Of a stretch of 64,000 nucleotides of DNA, positions 1 to 10,220 are shown one piece after another. How positions within the stretch are numbered: position 1 is the stretch's first letter; the number at the start of each line of letters is the position of its first letter. Below the pieces are notes generated by a model. The model was not told the DNA's origin. It did no database searches and worked only from the letters and a program-made list of their open reading frames with translations. The position numbers were made by a program, and so were the translations under genes. Source of the DNA: Rhynchopus sp. YZ270_cl-10 (Eukaryota > Euglenozoa > Diplonemea > Diplonemida > Diplonemidae). The DNA lies in NCBI GenBank assembly GCA_964035575.1, contig OZ037855.1, forward strand, positions 496,001-560,000, written 5' to 3'.

Positions 1-480
1 GCTCTAGGTAATGATGGTTGTTTCCCCTCCCCCCTCCCTCCCCATATTGTGCTCCCCCGACTCTGCACCCGAAAATCCCCTTTTTCTTCATTGTTGGACA
101 ACAACAACGAAACATGAGAGCAATTCTTGGGTCTCTTCTTCTGCACACCTTTTAACATCTTCCTTACCTCATGACATTGCATGGTTGTGGTCAAAAAAAA
201 ACTGGCCCATAGCCTGCTTCTACCCACCATGCTGCCAATCCTTTTTATATCTTAGCCTTACTGGAAGATACTCACCGCACCTCTCATCAGGAAAGTTGTT
301 CTTACAATACTCATTTTGTTTTGCCAGATGGCCACCGTCCTGCTAGATGAACCACCACTTAATTCAGCTCTTTTCCGTTCAATCTGAATCTGACAAAAAA
401 AAAAATCATCCTGCATCTAGAAAAGTGGGCCTTATCAATGAAAGTCGGGAGTACAACGCTTCGCTGGGGTGACGATATTG
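1..480. other. non-coding flank downstream of DNA2
   Basis: No gene is supported here. The stretch lies 3' of the minus-strand DNA2 gene and is moderately AT-rich, with a C-rich run near 25-55 and an A-run near 396. Reading frames on both strands are short and have no recognisable domain. It may hold the DNA2 3' untranslated region. Confidence 0.5.
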
Positions 481-3400
481 TCAAACAGAGAGTTGAGGCC
501 GTTCAAAGCACACCCCTGCACTGCTTCTCGCATATGCCAGGATAGGTGCCCATTCTGGAATGCTATCAAAAACGGCACTGAAGGCGCCAATACAGACTTC
601 CTTTTTCTTTGCACGTGTAAAAGCAACATTGATACGCTCAAGAGACCGGATGAGGTCCCCTACACGGTCGCCAGCCTGCTTCCCCATTGTAATGACCACA
701 CCGTCCACATCCTTGCCTTGCGCCTGATCTACTGTGTACACACTGACCCCTGCAGTGTTGTTTAGCATCTTCGTTATCATATCAGCCTGATTCCGGAATG
801 GTGAAATGACTGCCACGGTATTACACCCAGCCGCTCGGAGGCGCACAGCAGCTTCGCATGCCATATTCGCTTCTACGGTGTTGGTGTTTGCTAACCCTAT
901 GCCCCGCAGCTCTGTTACATCAGTGCTGTCAATGAAGACCACTCCAGGATCGGGTGTGAGGCAGAGCTGCAGCCATTTAGGCATATTGTTGGGTAAGATC
1001 TGTGGAGACAGTTTGTTTTGTTGAACCTTCGTGCACGTTGTGATGAGACGGCCTTTGTAGGTAATGAGATTCGCTAAGGTAGCGATGTCAACATTCATAC
1101 GGTACTGTGTGTTGAGGGTGACAACGGAGTGGGGGTGGGCGGTGGCGAGGCGCTGCATAATACTGATAGAGGCGCCTTCTGACATGGCGGTTTTGCTGCG
1201 CACCATTGGAGGGAGCTGTTCGTGGTCGCCCACAAGAACAAAGCGAGGTGCAAAGAACAGCGCCCCCACCGCAACCGGCTGCATCAGCTGCGCCGCCTCG
1301 TCTACCACCACCAAATCAAAGCACAGTCCATGGCTCATCGTCGACTTCCCCAACATCGGATGTCCCATATTATGTGCAGTGGTGCACAGCACCCTAGTAG
1401 TCTCGACCAACCTCGCGACCTCCACTGTACTCCCCGCAGCTGTGTAATCAGGGAACACCTTCCCCCTCAACTCCGCCGGCACCCTCCCCAACGACTCTTC
1501 GTAGCTCAAAGAGGACGGAAGCAGGCGATAAAAGTCTAGCCCCGGATAGTCCAAAAAGCGGTGGCACAGCGTGTCCACTGCGCTGTTCGTCCCAGAAACA
1601 ACAAGAACCCTTTGGCGGAGCACAACCGAACAGAAGTAGACAAGAGACGCAATAGTCGAGGTTTTTCCTGTTCCCGGGAGTCCCTGGATGATGGCATAGT
1701 CCTTTGCACAGAGGGCGTGGTGGATGGCGGTGCGTTGGTCTGCGTTGAGTGGGGGGAGCTGTGGGTTTGCGAACACATTGTCAAACGTGGTGGTCTCTGA
1801 GCCGGGGGCGAACTGTGGAGGTTCGAGGCTGACGACAAGCTGGCGCAGGCGTGCGTCTTCTCTGGAGAAGAGCTCCACCATGCTGCCTACCTGCTTCGCA
1901 TAGATGGTGTTGTGCTTTGCCCCGAACCTCGCCTCCTCTGCAGCCTCTGCTGTTATCCAACGGTGCCACTGCAGCAGATACGCACGCTCCTGCTCACTGC
2001 GCGCCACATCCTCCCACGCAGACCCAGCGTCGTCACTTCCAAAGGTGTCTTCGCGGCTGAAATTTGAATCCACTCCGTCGCTCGTTTGTCGTTGCATCTG
2101 CGGCTGAATGCCGGCACTGCGTTGTCTCTGGAACAACGCATTCCGGTGGTCCGTATGTGACAGCTGCGGACATATTTCCCTCAGGAAGGACCGCGTGTCG
2201 CTCGGCTGTGGGGACTGTAGCACCGTAGCAAGCGACACACAGGAGACCGCGTGGTTGCAGTATTTGCACGCAGTCTTGTCGCGCACAAAGACCGGAGCCG
2301 GCATGGTCTCCGTCCTCATGTACACGGCAAGGTTGTTGCGCACCTTCATGACATGCTGGATCTCCCTCCACAGCTTGTCGCGATGCATGCTGATCACCCT
2401 ACTGTGTGTGCCCCCCTTAGGGAGATACGCCAGGATCCCTGCCTTGACGGGACGGCCCTGCATCTTGAGCAGCAGAAGATACACCATAAGCTGCGCTTTG
2501 TGCTGCACATTCATGAACGGCCTTCCCCTCGGGGGGTAGTGCTGCAACGTTTTCAGCTCTACCGCAACCGGAACACCGTTGGGCACGATGTCCTCGATGT
2601 CGGGTTGGTTGTACAACGCAGACTGCTGGACGGGGTGTGGCGTGAGGGGGGTGCCGGTCACTCCTACTGCGTCCACGATTCCGTTGAGTCCATGATGGGT
2701 GCAGGCGACACGAACCTCGTCGTCAAGCATTTGCGTGCTGGACAACGAGAACGGGTTGATTTCTCCAAAGGGGTCCTCCGTGGTGGGTGCCTTATTAAGA
2801 ACGGCAAGACAGTGTTTGACGGGAGGTATGAAGGCACGCACTGCGTCCAGCATGCCTTCGTCGCTGAGCTGCGCAAAATACAATTCGACACAGACGTCTT
2901 GCACATGCTTGGCGAGACATGCTTCGATTGCAGCGTCGGAGGGGATCACTGCGGTGCCACCTTGCATGCTGGCTTTCCACAGGTCCTGCACGACGGCGTG
3001 GACTAATGTTCCGGATAGTGCGGGCAGTGCTGTCGCACCGCGTCCCATTCTACTGCGTTTGCTGAGCCACGCCCGTCGCGTGCACTGAATCGCATCAGAG
3101 ACATCCGTCGCAGAGATCATAACCTCCGGACAGAGCGCGCACATCACCGCATCCTCATCACGCAAAACAAAACAGTTGTGTGAAATCCCCTCCGCAAACC
3201 CTGTCACCAAGGGAATCTCATGTCCAATAAGGTTGACCCGCAGTGCAACGTCCCGTAGGGCACTGGATCCACCGGTGCTAATATTCCACCCGCCCATGAA
3301 GACCACAACGACAACGTCATTCGTGCCAAGGACACTTAAGTAGTATGGGACACCCCTCGCAGGGATGCGGCCGAGCTGCAGCCCGCTGCTTGTTGACAGC

Positions 3401-4278
3401 ACGGTGACGGTGGCTGGGAGTGGGTCCGCCATGGGTGCGTCGGCACCGTGGTACTGGAGCTCGATGACAGAGAGGTCTGGGGACGGGTGCAGCACCTTGT
3501 CGCATTCGTCGGCATGGATCAAGGTGCGTACGACAGCTTCTTGCAGTGTCGTCTTGATGGCCCTCCTCGCAACACACACCAACGCTGCCGCCACTGCTGC
3601 CTCTACCCAGTTTGCCCTGTGCCTCTCGCTCCTCTCGCTCCTCACATTCACCACCTTCGCTGCCGGCAACGTTGCTGGCGGTGTTGTTTCGATGGGAGCT
3701 CGTTTTGTCTTGACCGCCAGAACACTATTGATTCCTTGAAACGCTGGAATCTCCTGCGTCGGTACGGTGGCGACAGAGGAGGACAACTCCGACGCGAGGC
3801 TTGCGAAGGGGGACAGTGCGATGGCGGTCGTGGGGTCGGCCCTGCTGACCCTAACAGAGCGGAATGGGCTCACCTGCTGGAGGTGCTGCGTGTCGTCCCC
3901 TTCGTACGGTGTGGGAAGGTCTGGGAGGGTGGCCGGTGGTGTGGGGATTGATACCTCGCTTGTTGCACTCAGGATGGGGTCGTTCTGCGAGGCTCTTGGC
4001 ACCGCCGTCGCATTTCGTGCAGGCACAACGTCCATCACCATGCAGTCGTCGCTGTCGCTGTCGCTCAGGACAATGACATTTTCCTTTGCGGGATCGCTAG
4101 GTGCAGGAGCAGGGGTACGCGGTGCCGGAGGTGTGGAGGTGGCCGAGGCAGGACCCTTCCGCTTTGACCAGAACTGCAGCATTGTGGCCTTCCCCTTCTT
4201 CGCAGGCGAGGCTACCTTTTTGCGTTTCGCTGATCCGACCCCGGGCTTATCTTCACGGACACGTTTACGAGGAGGCAT
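481..4278 (-). CDS. DNA2: DNA2-like ATP-dependent helicase/nuclease
   Basis: Single exon, 1265 residues. DNA2 trims Okazaki-fragment flaps and resects broken ends in the nucleus. The N-terminal ~210 residues are low-complexity and basic; a PCNA-box-like TMLQFW lies near residue 33. The RecB-type nuclease core spans about 395-690: H427, D536 (GIVDAVG), and E574/K576 (AVELKT). Four cysteines, C399, C671, C674 and C680, keep the C-x2-C-x5-C spacing known for the DNA2 iron-sulphur cluster. The SF1 helicase follows: Walker A GLPGTGKT at 866-873, DEAA at 993-996, GDHEQLPP near 1017, QYRMN at 1058, DQAQGKD at 1184 and NVAFTRAKK at 1217. Family motifs run in the usual order and none is missing, so the gene looks intact. 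The ATG at 4278 is the first in frame, 54 bases below a pyrimidine-AG acceptor. Family assignment is firm. Confidence 0.95.
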   Translation of the reverse strand: MPPRKRVREDKPGVGSAKRKKVASPAKKGKATMLQFWSKRKGPASATSTPPAPRTPAPAPSDPAKENVIVLSDSDSDDCMVMDVVPARNATAVPRASQNDPILSATSEVSIPTPPATLPDLPTPYEGDDTQHLQQVSPFRSVRVSRADPTTAIALSPFASLASELSSSVATVPTQEIPAFQGINSVLAVKTKRAPIETTPPATLPAAKVVNVRSERSERHRANWVEAAVAAALVCVARRAIKTTLQEAVVRTLIHADECDKVLHPSPDLSVIELQYHGADAPMADPLPATVTVLSTSSGLQLGRIPARGVPYYLSVLGTNDVVVVVFMGGWNISTGGSSALRDVALRVNLIGHEIPLVTGFAEGISHNCFVLRDEDAVMCALCPEVMISATDVSDAIQCTRRAWLSKRSRMGRGATALPALSGTLVHAVVQDLWKASMQGGTAVIPSDAAIEACLAKHVQDVCVELYFAQLSDEGMLDAVRAFIPPVKHCLAVLNKAPTTEDPFGEINPFSLSSTQMLDDEVRVACTHHGLNGIVDAVGVTGTPLTPHPVQQSALYNQPDIEDIVPNGVPVAVELKTLQHYPPRGRPFMNVQHKAQLMVYLLLLKMQGRPVKAGILAYLPKGGTHSRVISMHRDKLWREIQHVMKVRNNLAVYMRTETMPAPVFVRDKTACKYCNHAVSCVSLATVLQSPQPSDTRSFLREICPQLSHTDHRNALFQRQRSAGIQPQMQRQTSDGVDSNFSREDTFGSDDAGSAWEDVARSEQERAYLLQWHRWITAEAAEEARFGAKHNTIYAKQVGSMVELFSREDARLRQLVVSLEPPQFAPGSETTTFDNVFANPQLPPLNADQRTAIHHALCAKDYAIIQGLPGTGKTSTIASLVYFCSVVLRQRVLVVSGTNSAVDTLCHRFLDYPGLDFYRLLPSSLSYEESLGRVPAELRGKVFPDYTAAGSTVEVARLVETTRVLCTTAHNMGHPMLGKSTMSHGLCFDLVVVDEAAQLMQPVAVGALFFAPRFVLVGDHEQLPPMVRSKTAMSEGASISIMQRLATAHPHSVVTLNTQYRMNVDIATLANLITYKGRLITTCTKVQQNKLSPQILPNNMPKWLQLCLTPDPGVVFIDSTDVTELRGIGLANTNTVEANMACEAAVRLRAAGCNTVAVISPFRNQADMITKMLNNTAGVSVYTVDQAQGKDVDGVVITMGKQAGDRVGDLIRSLERINVAFTRAKKKEVCIGAFSAVFDSIPEWAPILAYARSSAGVCFERPQLSV

Positions 4279-4331
4279 TGCAGGGGTGGGTTAAAAGAGA
4301 ACCCAATGGGAAGGGACGTTGTGTCTCTACA

Positions 4332-4382
4332 CTGGAGAGGGGAGGAGTGAAGGAGTGGAGGAGGGAGGAGGAGGAGAAATAG
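4332..4382 (-). promoter_or_regulatory. pyrimidine tract plus AG upstream of DNA2
   Basis: Read on the minus strand this is about 50 bases of almost pure C/T ending in CTCTCCAG, 54 bases before the DNA2 ATG. It has the form of a 3' splice acceptor with no coding exon upstream, as expected for spliced-leader addition or a 5'UTR intron. The role is inferred. Confidence 0.45.
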
Positions 4383-4759
4383 AAACTTAACACTCATCAC
4401 ACGACAAAACCCATGGGAGAGGTTGTGGTGAAACGCACACACCTCGACCTGTTTGGTGAGGAGTGGCTCTGCAGCGCGGTTCGTCTCTAGAACCGCAAAG
4501 TGTGTTCAAAATGCTTTGTTTCTATTTCCTCCTTCATTTCATGAGGTGACATAAAAAAAATCGGGGCATTTTTTTTTGAAAACTTGGTTGGTGTCAGTGT
4601 AGACACACCCCGAGGATGAGCTTCACATCAGTTTTTTTTCCCCCAATCTCCACCCATTTGAGTGGCATAACACTCTGATAAAAAGCAAAAAAAACGAAGC
4701 TAGAAAAAGATCCTTACGTCAAAGAGAGTAAAGATGAGTCATTTTTTTGCACCTTTTTT

Positions 4760-6526
4760 TTATGCCCAGGTGTCAAGCTGGATTCTCTTCTGTTTCTTTA
4801 GTCTTTGCATTAGGAGGGTGGCTTCATCTTCAGTTAGGTTGCGTTCTTGCATGAGACACCAGATTATCGCGAGTTGCACGCTTTTGGGCATATCTTTTGC
4901 GCTTCCACAGATGTACACTACTCCGTCTTCTTCGTCTGATAAGGCTTCTGACACTGCCTTCTGCAAGGCACCGCCTGCACGCATGAGATGTTGCACATAG
5001 CATTTTTCCTCCTGATCCCTCGAGAAGGCTGTGTGGTACCCCATCCACTCGCCCAACGCTTCCATCTCCTCTCCATACAAGAAGTCCTTCCCCCTGTTGC
5101 GACAACCAAAGACCAATGTCAGTTTCCCTTCCGCCTCTTCTTTACAAAGAGCGTGCATTGCGACGATAATCGATCTGCACGGAGCTATTCCGGTTCCTGG
5201 TCCGATTAGCACCATTTTGTTGCCAACCTCTGGCCACGAAACGGTTGGTTCATGAACAGAGACGTTTAGAGAATCCCCTACCGCCAGCCCCGATAGATAG
5301 GAGCTGCAGAGACCCTTCTTTGCGCGACCGTATGGGGTTTTGTATTCTACCAGAGCTACGGTCAGGGCGACGCCCACCTCGGTGGGGGAGGAGGAGATGG
5401 AGTAGAGGCGTTCCTGCAGGAGGGGGATGACATCAAGAAGGACCTCGAGAGTGAGCGAGACTGCGGCAAAGTCGAGGAGAACTTCGAGAAATGAGCGGCG
5501 TTCGCGAGTGCAATAGAAACGCAACTCTTCACGTCCATCTTCTGTCGCAAGACTCATTTCATGCAGCTTCTTCTGTGCAGGACCATCAGGACAACAAGAT
5601 GCAAGAACGCCAAAGCAATACCGTGTAGGAACCCCATTGATGTTGAGATGTTCGGTAAGAAGGGTACGTACGTTTGTCACCAAGCCGTCCAGGGGGTCGG
5701 AATGAAATGCAATACAGTTAGCAGTGTTTGCGCTGATGGAGACAGCCTCGTTGCCGTTAAGGGAAAGCTTTTTTAAGAGAACGTCCACATCCCTTGCTGC
5801 ATTGCGGGGGAGGATACCTAGAGAGGATCCAGGTTCGTAGCAGAGCGCTTCAGAAGAGAAAACGATGTTGCGTACGTCTTGGAAGTGGTCGGGTGTGGTC
5901 ATTCTTGCATTTTTGGTTACCGTCGCTTTGTGCAGCGTCATATGCTTTCTCTGTGGCTCTACACCTTCAGTCGTTGCGTCTGTTGTCGTCTTGACAACAT
6001 ATTTAGGGTGAAATTCATCCATAAACCCAGGCTTAGCCGCCCCTTTCTCAACCCGCTCAAGCCCCCCCAAATTCTGCACAACGCTCCCCAACCAAGGCAA
6101 CAGCCCATCCTCAATTCCATTTGGGTCCTGATCGTCGCACATTCCTTTATCAGAGAACATAAGCGCACCGAGACCACGCGCCCCGGAGCCCAATCGGTTG
6201 GACAACATTTTCCCGATGTAGTTGTACTTTTCGTACGATGAATCGCCGAGACAGAGCACAGAGTAGCGGAGTGCGTTCAGTGCCGGGCAGCTTTTTTTCA
6301 TGAGCTGCGCCCACGTTGCCTTCATGTTGTCCGGGGCGTCCCCTTGCCCTGTTGTGGAAACAACGAACAGAACCGTTTGCTCTGTACCATGCAACGCCTC
6401 AAACGCAAAGCTGTCCAGAGACCCCACGGCTACACCGTACCCTTCTGCCACAAGGCGCTTTGCGATGTAGTACGATGTGTCTGCGGCACGCCCTGTCTGA
6501 GAGCCATACAATACGTTAATAGACAT
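4760..6526 (-). CDS. NDOR1: NADPH-dependent diflavin oxidoreductase 1 (Tah18/NDOR1)
   Basis: Single exon, 588 residues, close to the family's ~600. NDOR1 passes electrons from NADPH through FAD and FMN to the Dre2/CIAPIN1 iron-sulphur protein in the cytosol. The flavodoxin domain comes first: YGSQTG at residues 7-12, STTGQGD, and LGDSSYEKYN. The FAD-binding domain has RLYSISSSP and the GLCSSYL stretch. The NADPH domain has LIGPGTGIAP, FGCRNRGKDFLY and YICGSAKDM. The protein ends in DTWA, matching the usual aromatic C-terminus. An open frame continues upstream to 6916, but it is AT-rich, lacks homology and runs into a repeated upstream block, so I place the start at 6526, right before SINVLYGSQTG. 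DNA2, an iron-sulphur enzyme, is the next gene downstream. Confidence 0.95.
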   Translation of the reverse strand: MSINVLYGSQTGRAADTSYYIAKRLVAEGYGVAVGSLDSFAFEALHGTEQTVLFVVSTTGQGDAPDNMKATWAQLMKKSCPALNALRYSVLCLGDSSYEKYNYIGKMLSNRLGSGARGLGALMFSDKGMCDDQDPNGIEDGLLPWLGSVVQNLGGLERVEKGAAKPGFMDEFHPKYVVKTTTDATTEGVEPQRKHMTLHKATVTKNARMTTPDHFQDVRNIVFSSEALCYEPGSSLGILPRNAARDVDVLLKKLSLNGNEAVSISANTANCIAFHSDPLDGLVTNVRTLLTEHLNINGVPTRYCFGVLASCCPDGPAQKKLHEMSLATEDGREELRFYCTRERRSFLEVLLDFAAVSLTLEVLLDVIPLLQERLYSISSSPTEVGVALTVALVEYKTPYGRAKKGLCSSYLSGLAVGDSLNVSVHEPTVSWPEVGNKMVLIGPGTGIAPCRSIIVAMHALCKEEAEGKLTLVFGCRNRGKDFLYGEEMEALGEWMGYHTAFSRDQEEKCYVQHLMRAGGALQKAVSEALSDEEDGVVYICGSAKDMPKSVQLAIIWCLMQERNLTEDEATLLMQRLKKQKRIQLDTWA

Positions 6527-6569
6527 GAAGGGGAATAAGGGAATAAGAGGCAGGAGAACGATGTCTGTC

Positions 6570-6592
6570 CTGTGGGGGAGGGTGTGGTGGTG
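6570..6592 (-). promoter_or_regulatory. pyrimidine-AG acceptor upstream of NDOR1
   Basis: On the minus strand a C-rich tract ends in CCCCCACAG, 43 bases before the NDOR1 ATG. A second, longer tract ending in CCAAACAG lies further up inside the repeat at 6690-6990. Either could accept a spliced leader or end a 5'UTR intron. Confidence 0.4.
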
Positions 6593-6689
6593 TTTGAATA
6601 CAGTGTTTTGGGTAATCAATAAGGCAAATATGGCCCACAATGTATCACTTTCCAGGTGTGTAGTAAAGGTCATCTCCTGCCCGATACCG

Positions 6690-6990
6690 TTGGGTGCTTG
6701 AACCGCTGTCGAGCATGTCTTCTGTTTGGCGTAAATGTCAAGGAGAGATGAGAGGAGGGAGAAAGGGAGAGGAGAGGTGGGGGTGTCGTTTACGAAATGG
6801 ACAAACCTCCATAACAAAGTTGGCAGTTTGGTTGTTGCTATGGGGTGCAGTGTAAAGCTACACGGAGGCCCGGTCATGGTATGTGACCAGTCAGTCGACC
6901 TCATGGTCCATGCCATATGACCTCAGATAAGGAGGTTTTTGTTGAGTTACAGACAGAAAGGAGTCTGCCGCTTTTGAAAAGGGGTGCTAT
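6690..6990. repeat. upstream-region repeat, copy 1 (shared with RBR gene)
   Basis: About 300 bases that recur at 17679-18116 with high identity. They include a purine-rich stretch (pyrimidine tract on the coding strand), the segment ggacaaac..tccataacaaag, and a distal block with gaccagtcagtcgacctcatgg. Both copies lie just upstream of a minus-strand gene, NDOR1 here and the RBR gene there, so this may be a duplicated promoter/5'UTR block or a mobile element that supplies one. Confidence 0.8.
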
Positions 6991-7691
6991 GAAAAGTTTT
7001 TGACAAGGACAAAAAAAATTAAAATCTATTTCATATAAAGGGGGCCCAATAACTTAGTTTACAAATAACTTTTTTTTCCCGCCGCAATTTTGGCTTTTCA
7101 AAGTTACCGAATAATAAAGTTATTCGGACCTCCCCCTTTACTTTCCAATAAAAAGAAACTCGTAAGACGACCCTAAAAAGCCTCTCTTGTCTAGGCACGT
7201 TTTTGTATTAAAAAAGCCCACACACACACACACTACCACTTAGCAACAGAATTGAGGAAGCAAAGACATGACACACTTGTTTTGTTGCCACTCAAAGCAA
7301 CAGGATTGAGGGGAAATTGTAATGTTGGTATAGACAAGAAGCAGTCGGTACAACTTCGAGCCGAGGATTGAGGGAAAAAAGACATGGACACTTGTTTTGT
7401 TGCTTGTTATGGTTGATTAGAGGGGTAAGAAGAACGCTTTGAAGATGGCGCAGACACGCATCAATAACAAAGCACCTGACCCGATGTGGCGACGTTCATT
7501 TCACAGAACGCAGATAGTAATTTCACCTGGGTGCGAATATGGCAAGATGTTGCATGCTGGATGCATAGGAAAATAAAGATATGTAATGAATGCGACTCTC
7601 TTCACACCAAACAAATGCTCGTATAGTAAAGTTTAGTAATGAAAAGAAAATTTGAACAGATGAACAGGCCGTATGGGCACAGACACTGGGC
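6991..7691. other. AT-rich spacer with imperfect direct repeats
   Basis: No gene seen. The segment aagacatg.cacacttgttttgttgc occurs near 7262 and again near 7380, each next to a variant of gattgagg, which also appears near 7305. A short (CA)n run lies near 7220. Confidence 0.5.
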
Positions 7692-8240
7692 CTAACAGAA
7701 AGACGGCACATCCAGAGCACCCTTCGGCACCTCGTAGGTGACAGCGCCGTACTCAAAGATGCTCGTTTCCTTCGTCCCGAACTCCGTGGGCACGTCAATG
7801 GTCACCATTCTCTTCATCGTGTTGTTGACGTCCTTCTCTGTGGCAAAGGTGACGGCGTACTTCTCGGGGCTGGTTGCGACCCACGAGTTGACAGGGACAT
7901 GGTCGACAAAGTCGGTGGTGCTCACTAGAGTTGCGTTCTCGAATTGGTTCTTGGGGTACGGGAACGTGGGGATCTCCTGCTTCTGGCATGCGGAAACCAT
8001 TGGTGAGTGAGTGATGGTGTACATGGTGGTTCCGACCACTAATTCCAGATGACTTCCGTCGCCAGCCGCCACGGACCACCTCGGGAGGTCTCCAGAGATG
8101 TCGTAATACATCACAAAGGGCTCGCTTTGGTTCAGTGTTTGCCCCACATTGCCCTTCCACGTCGCCACACTCGGCCACGTGGGGTACGCCTCGGCACAGC
8201 ACACAGCAGCCAGCACAGCAAGAGAGCGAAGAGTGTTCAT
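7692..8240 (-). CDS. small secreted protein of unknown function
   Basis: Single exon, 182 residues. The first ~18 residues form a clear signal peptide (basic start, hydrophobic core LAVLAAVCC, then AEAYP). The mature chain has a few possible N-glycosylation sites (NQS, NAT, NNT), two cysteines and no second membrane span, so it is probably secreted or lumenal. Phrases such as YYDISGDLPRW recall a beta-rich lipid-binding (LolA/ependymin-like) fold, but this is only a weak impression. The start at 8240 is the first ATG and fits the signal peptide. Codon use is GC-rich, as in neighbouring genes. Confidence 0.75.
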   Translation of the reverse strand: MNTLRSLAVLAAVCCAEAYPTWPSVATWKGNVGQTLNQSEPFVMYYDISGDLPRWSVAAGDGSHLELVVGTTMYTITHSPMVSACQKQEIPTFPYPKNQFENATLVSTTDFVDHVPVNSWVATSPEKYAVTFATEKDVNNTMKRMVTIDVPTEFGTKETSIFEYGAVTYEVPKGALDVPSFC

Positions 8241-9021
8241 TGCAAAAGGGAGGTGGGGATGTAGTGTGGAATCTTGTTGAGGATAAAGTGTGAAACATTG
8301 TGGGAAGATGGAAAGGAGATTTCACAGGAGTTTGGGAGGGTGTAGTATCCAGCCCGGTTTTGTAATTCAAAGAGGAATCTTCGCCACATCGTATTTTGAT
8401 GCCATGCTTGGACCATTCCCTTTCAAATCCTCAGACACTTGACATCCTTCCCCGCAAAGGGATCTATAGATGGTCGAAAATGATCATATCCCGAAATAGG
8501 TTTAACCAGGGATTTGAGTCAGAGTGTGTTCCAATAAAGGAATGGATACCAAAGAGCGCGAAAAGGCGGTGAACAAAGAAGAGGGCATTTGGGTAAAAGC
8601 AAACCATTGAGAGAGACTTTTTTTAATATAGACGAATATCCCACAGGAGTGGGGGAGGGTTGTGGTTGAGAGGATGGGGAGAGACAAAGAATAAAAAAAG
8701 AAGAAAAATAGGCAATAATGAAACGAAGCTGACGTGCTTAGTCTCACCAAAAAATAAACTAAAATAACCAACAAAAATAACGCTGAAAAACTTAAAGGAC
8801 GAAAAGGGGCGGGAAGGGGAGAGAGACAAAAAAAAAAATCGAAGTCCCCGAGAGAAAAGGGGGCTTTTCAAGATATCTCGGGAAATAGTAATACATTGAC
8901 GCCTTCCTCTTTGTGCAGAGAAGAAAGAGACATTTATTCATATGTCTTGGTGGCTGAGTGAAAGACAAGGGTTAGTCCAACCCAGGTCAAGCCTCGGTAG
9001 CGCATAAAAAAAAAAGTTTAT

Positions 9022-9056
9022 AAGATGAAACTAAGCCTCTCGTGCTTAGTCACCTT
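9022..9056 (+). repeat. hairpin repeat family A
   Basis: A 35-base copy close to the consensus AAGATGAACCTAAGCC..GCTTAGTCACCTT. The two ends pair into a stem of about 13 bp around a loop containing CTCTCGT. It follows an A-run and AGTTTATAAG; on the minus strand that reads as hairpin then T-run. Confidence 0.8.
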
Positions 9057-9881
9057 ATCATATTCCTAAAAGACCGGTTCAAAAAGGTGATTACGTGGGA
9101 AAGCACAGAGAGAGCTCAAGAAGGCTCACCTCATTGCACCTCATCAACCTTTCGTTGCACATTGAGGCCCCCCCTTACCTGAAATACACCCTGTCACGAA
9201 CAGTATGTGACCCATCCGATTCCAACATTGGGAAGTCCACAACAACCAGGGAAAAAAAACGCTCTTTTTGAAATCAGGGTGAAATCGGGTGAAATAGGGC
9301 CAAAACGCACCAGGGGGTAGAATGCCCCAAAAAAAAATGGCCAAAAAAAAAAAAAAAAATAATAAATAACTAAGTATCACAGCTTTTATACGTTGTTGGC
9401 AATGTTGTGTTGGTGTTCGCCTATCTATATCGAAGGCGATTTTCTTTTATTCTTTTTTTTTTTTTTTTTTTTGCTTCCTGCTTGGGGCGTGTTTATTTTC
9501 CTTGTGCACTAAACACTGGAACACCCCCTACTCCTTGCCGTGTGGTATAGATTCGTTCAATATAACAGAAAACGTTAATATGGCTACCTAAACATTCAGG
9601 CAAACCAAGTATGTATGGGTAAAGGAACTGCAGATATCTAATACGCTCGTTAGATGAAGGTTGTGTAGCACGGCGAAACTAAAAACTGTGAGTCACTCAG
9701 TGAGGGTGAAATAATTAAAAAGGAAGAAACGAATTTCTGTGTATTTTCAACTCTGTGTGAGAGGCTTTGAGACAATAAAAGGGGGGGAAAAAGTTTCATT
9801 TACTTTCACATCAAATAGAAAGCACAAAGACGTTCTATGCAGGGGGGAAAAGGCCCCTACTACTAAATAGTGTATTGCGTA

Positions 9882-9997
9882 CACGACGGAAGAAAAATGA
9901 CTTGACTTGAGGCTTTGCTTGAAGTTTCATCGATGACTTTGCAACAGTGAAGCCACAAGAAAAAATCCATCAAGTCATTTATTACTTCACCGTCGTG
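9882..9997. mobile_element. short inverted-repeat element, CRACGG family copy 1
   Basis: It begins CACGACGG and ends CCGTCGTG, with further pairing of the ends (AAATGACTTGA with TCAAGTCATTT). A second copy lies at 22225-22321; both contain a centre related to gtttcatcg.tg.ctt.caac.gtga. No clear target duplication. Confidence 0.65.
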
Positions 9998-10150
9998 CAC
10001 CCCATGATGTGACGAATCGTTGTGTTGTTTGTTGTGGACGTTTTGTGCAGATACATCCTATTCTGAAAGAAGACAAAACAAAACGGAAGAATCCCGCACA
10101 TTGCGATATATTTCAAAAAAAAAGTGAGTTTGGCGAACTTTTTTTGGAAG

Positions 10151-10220
10151 AGTGGAGATTGCCCAACTGTGGCAACACAGCCGAGGTAACTACACTACTC
10201 CAACAAATTTATCAAAAAAA
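10151..10220 (+). repeat. 70-base dispersed repeat, copy 1
   Basis: This segment (agtggagattgcccaactgt through ccaacaaatttatc) recurs as its reverse complement at 48211-48278 with about 90 percent identity. Neither copy has obvious terminal repeats of its own. Confidence 0.75.

Noticed and set aside
6527-6916. N-terminal extension of NDOR1 to 6916
   Set aside because: Lies partly in a repeat shared with another gene, lacks homology, and crosses a likely splice acceptor; the conserved protein begins at 6526.
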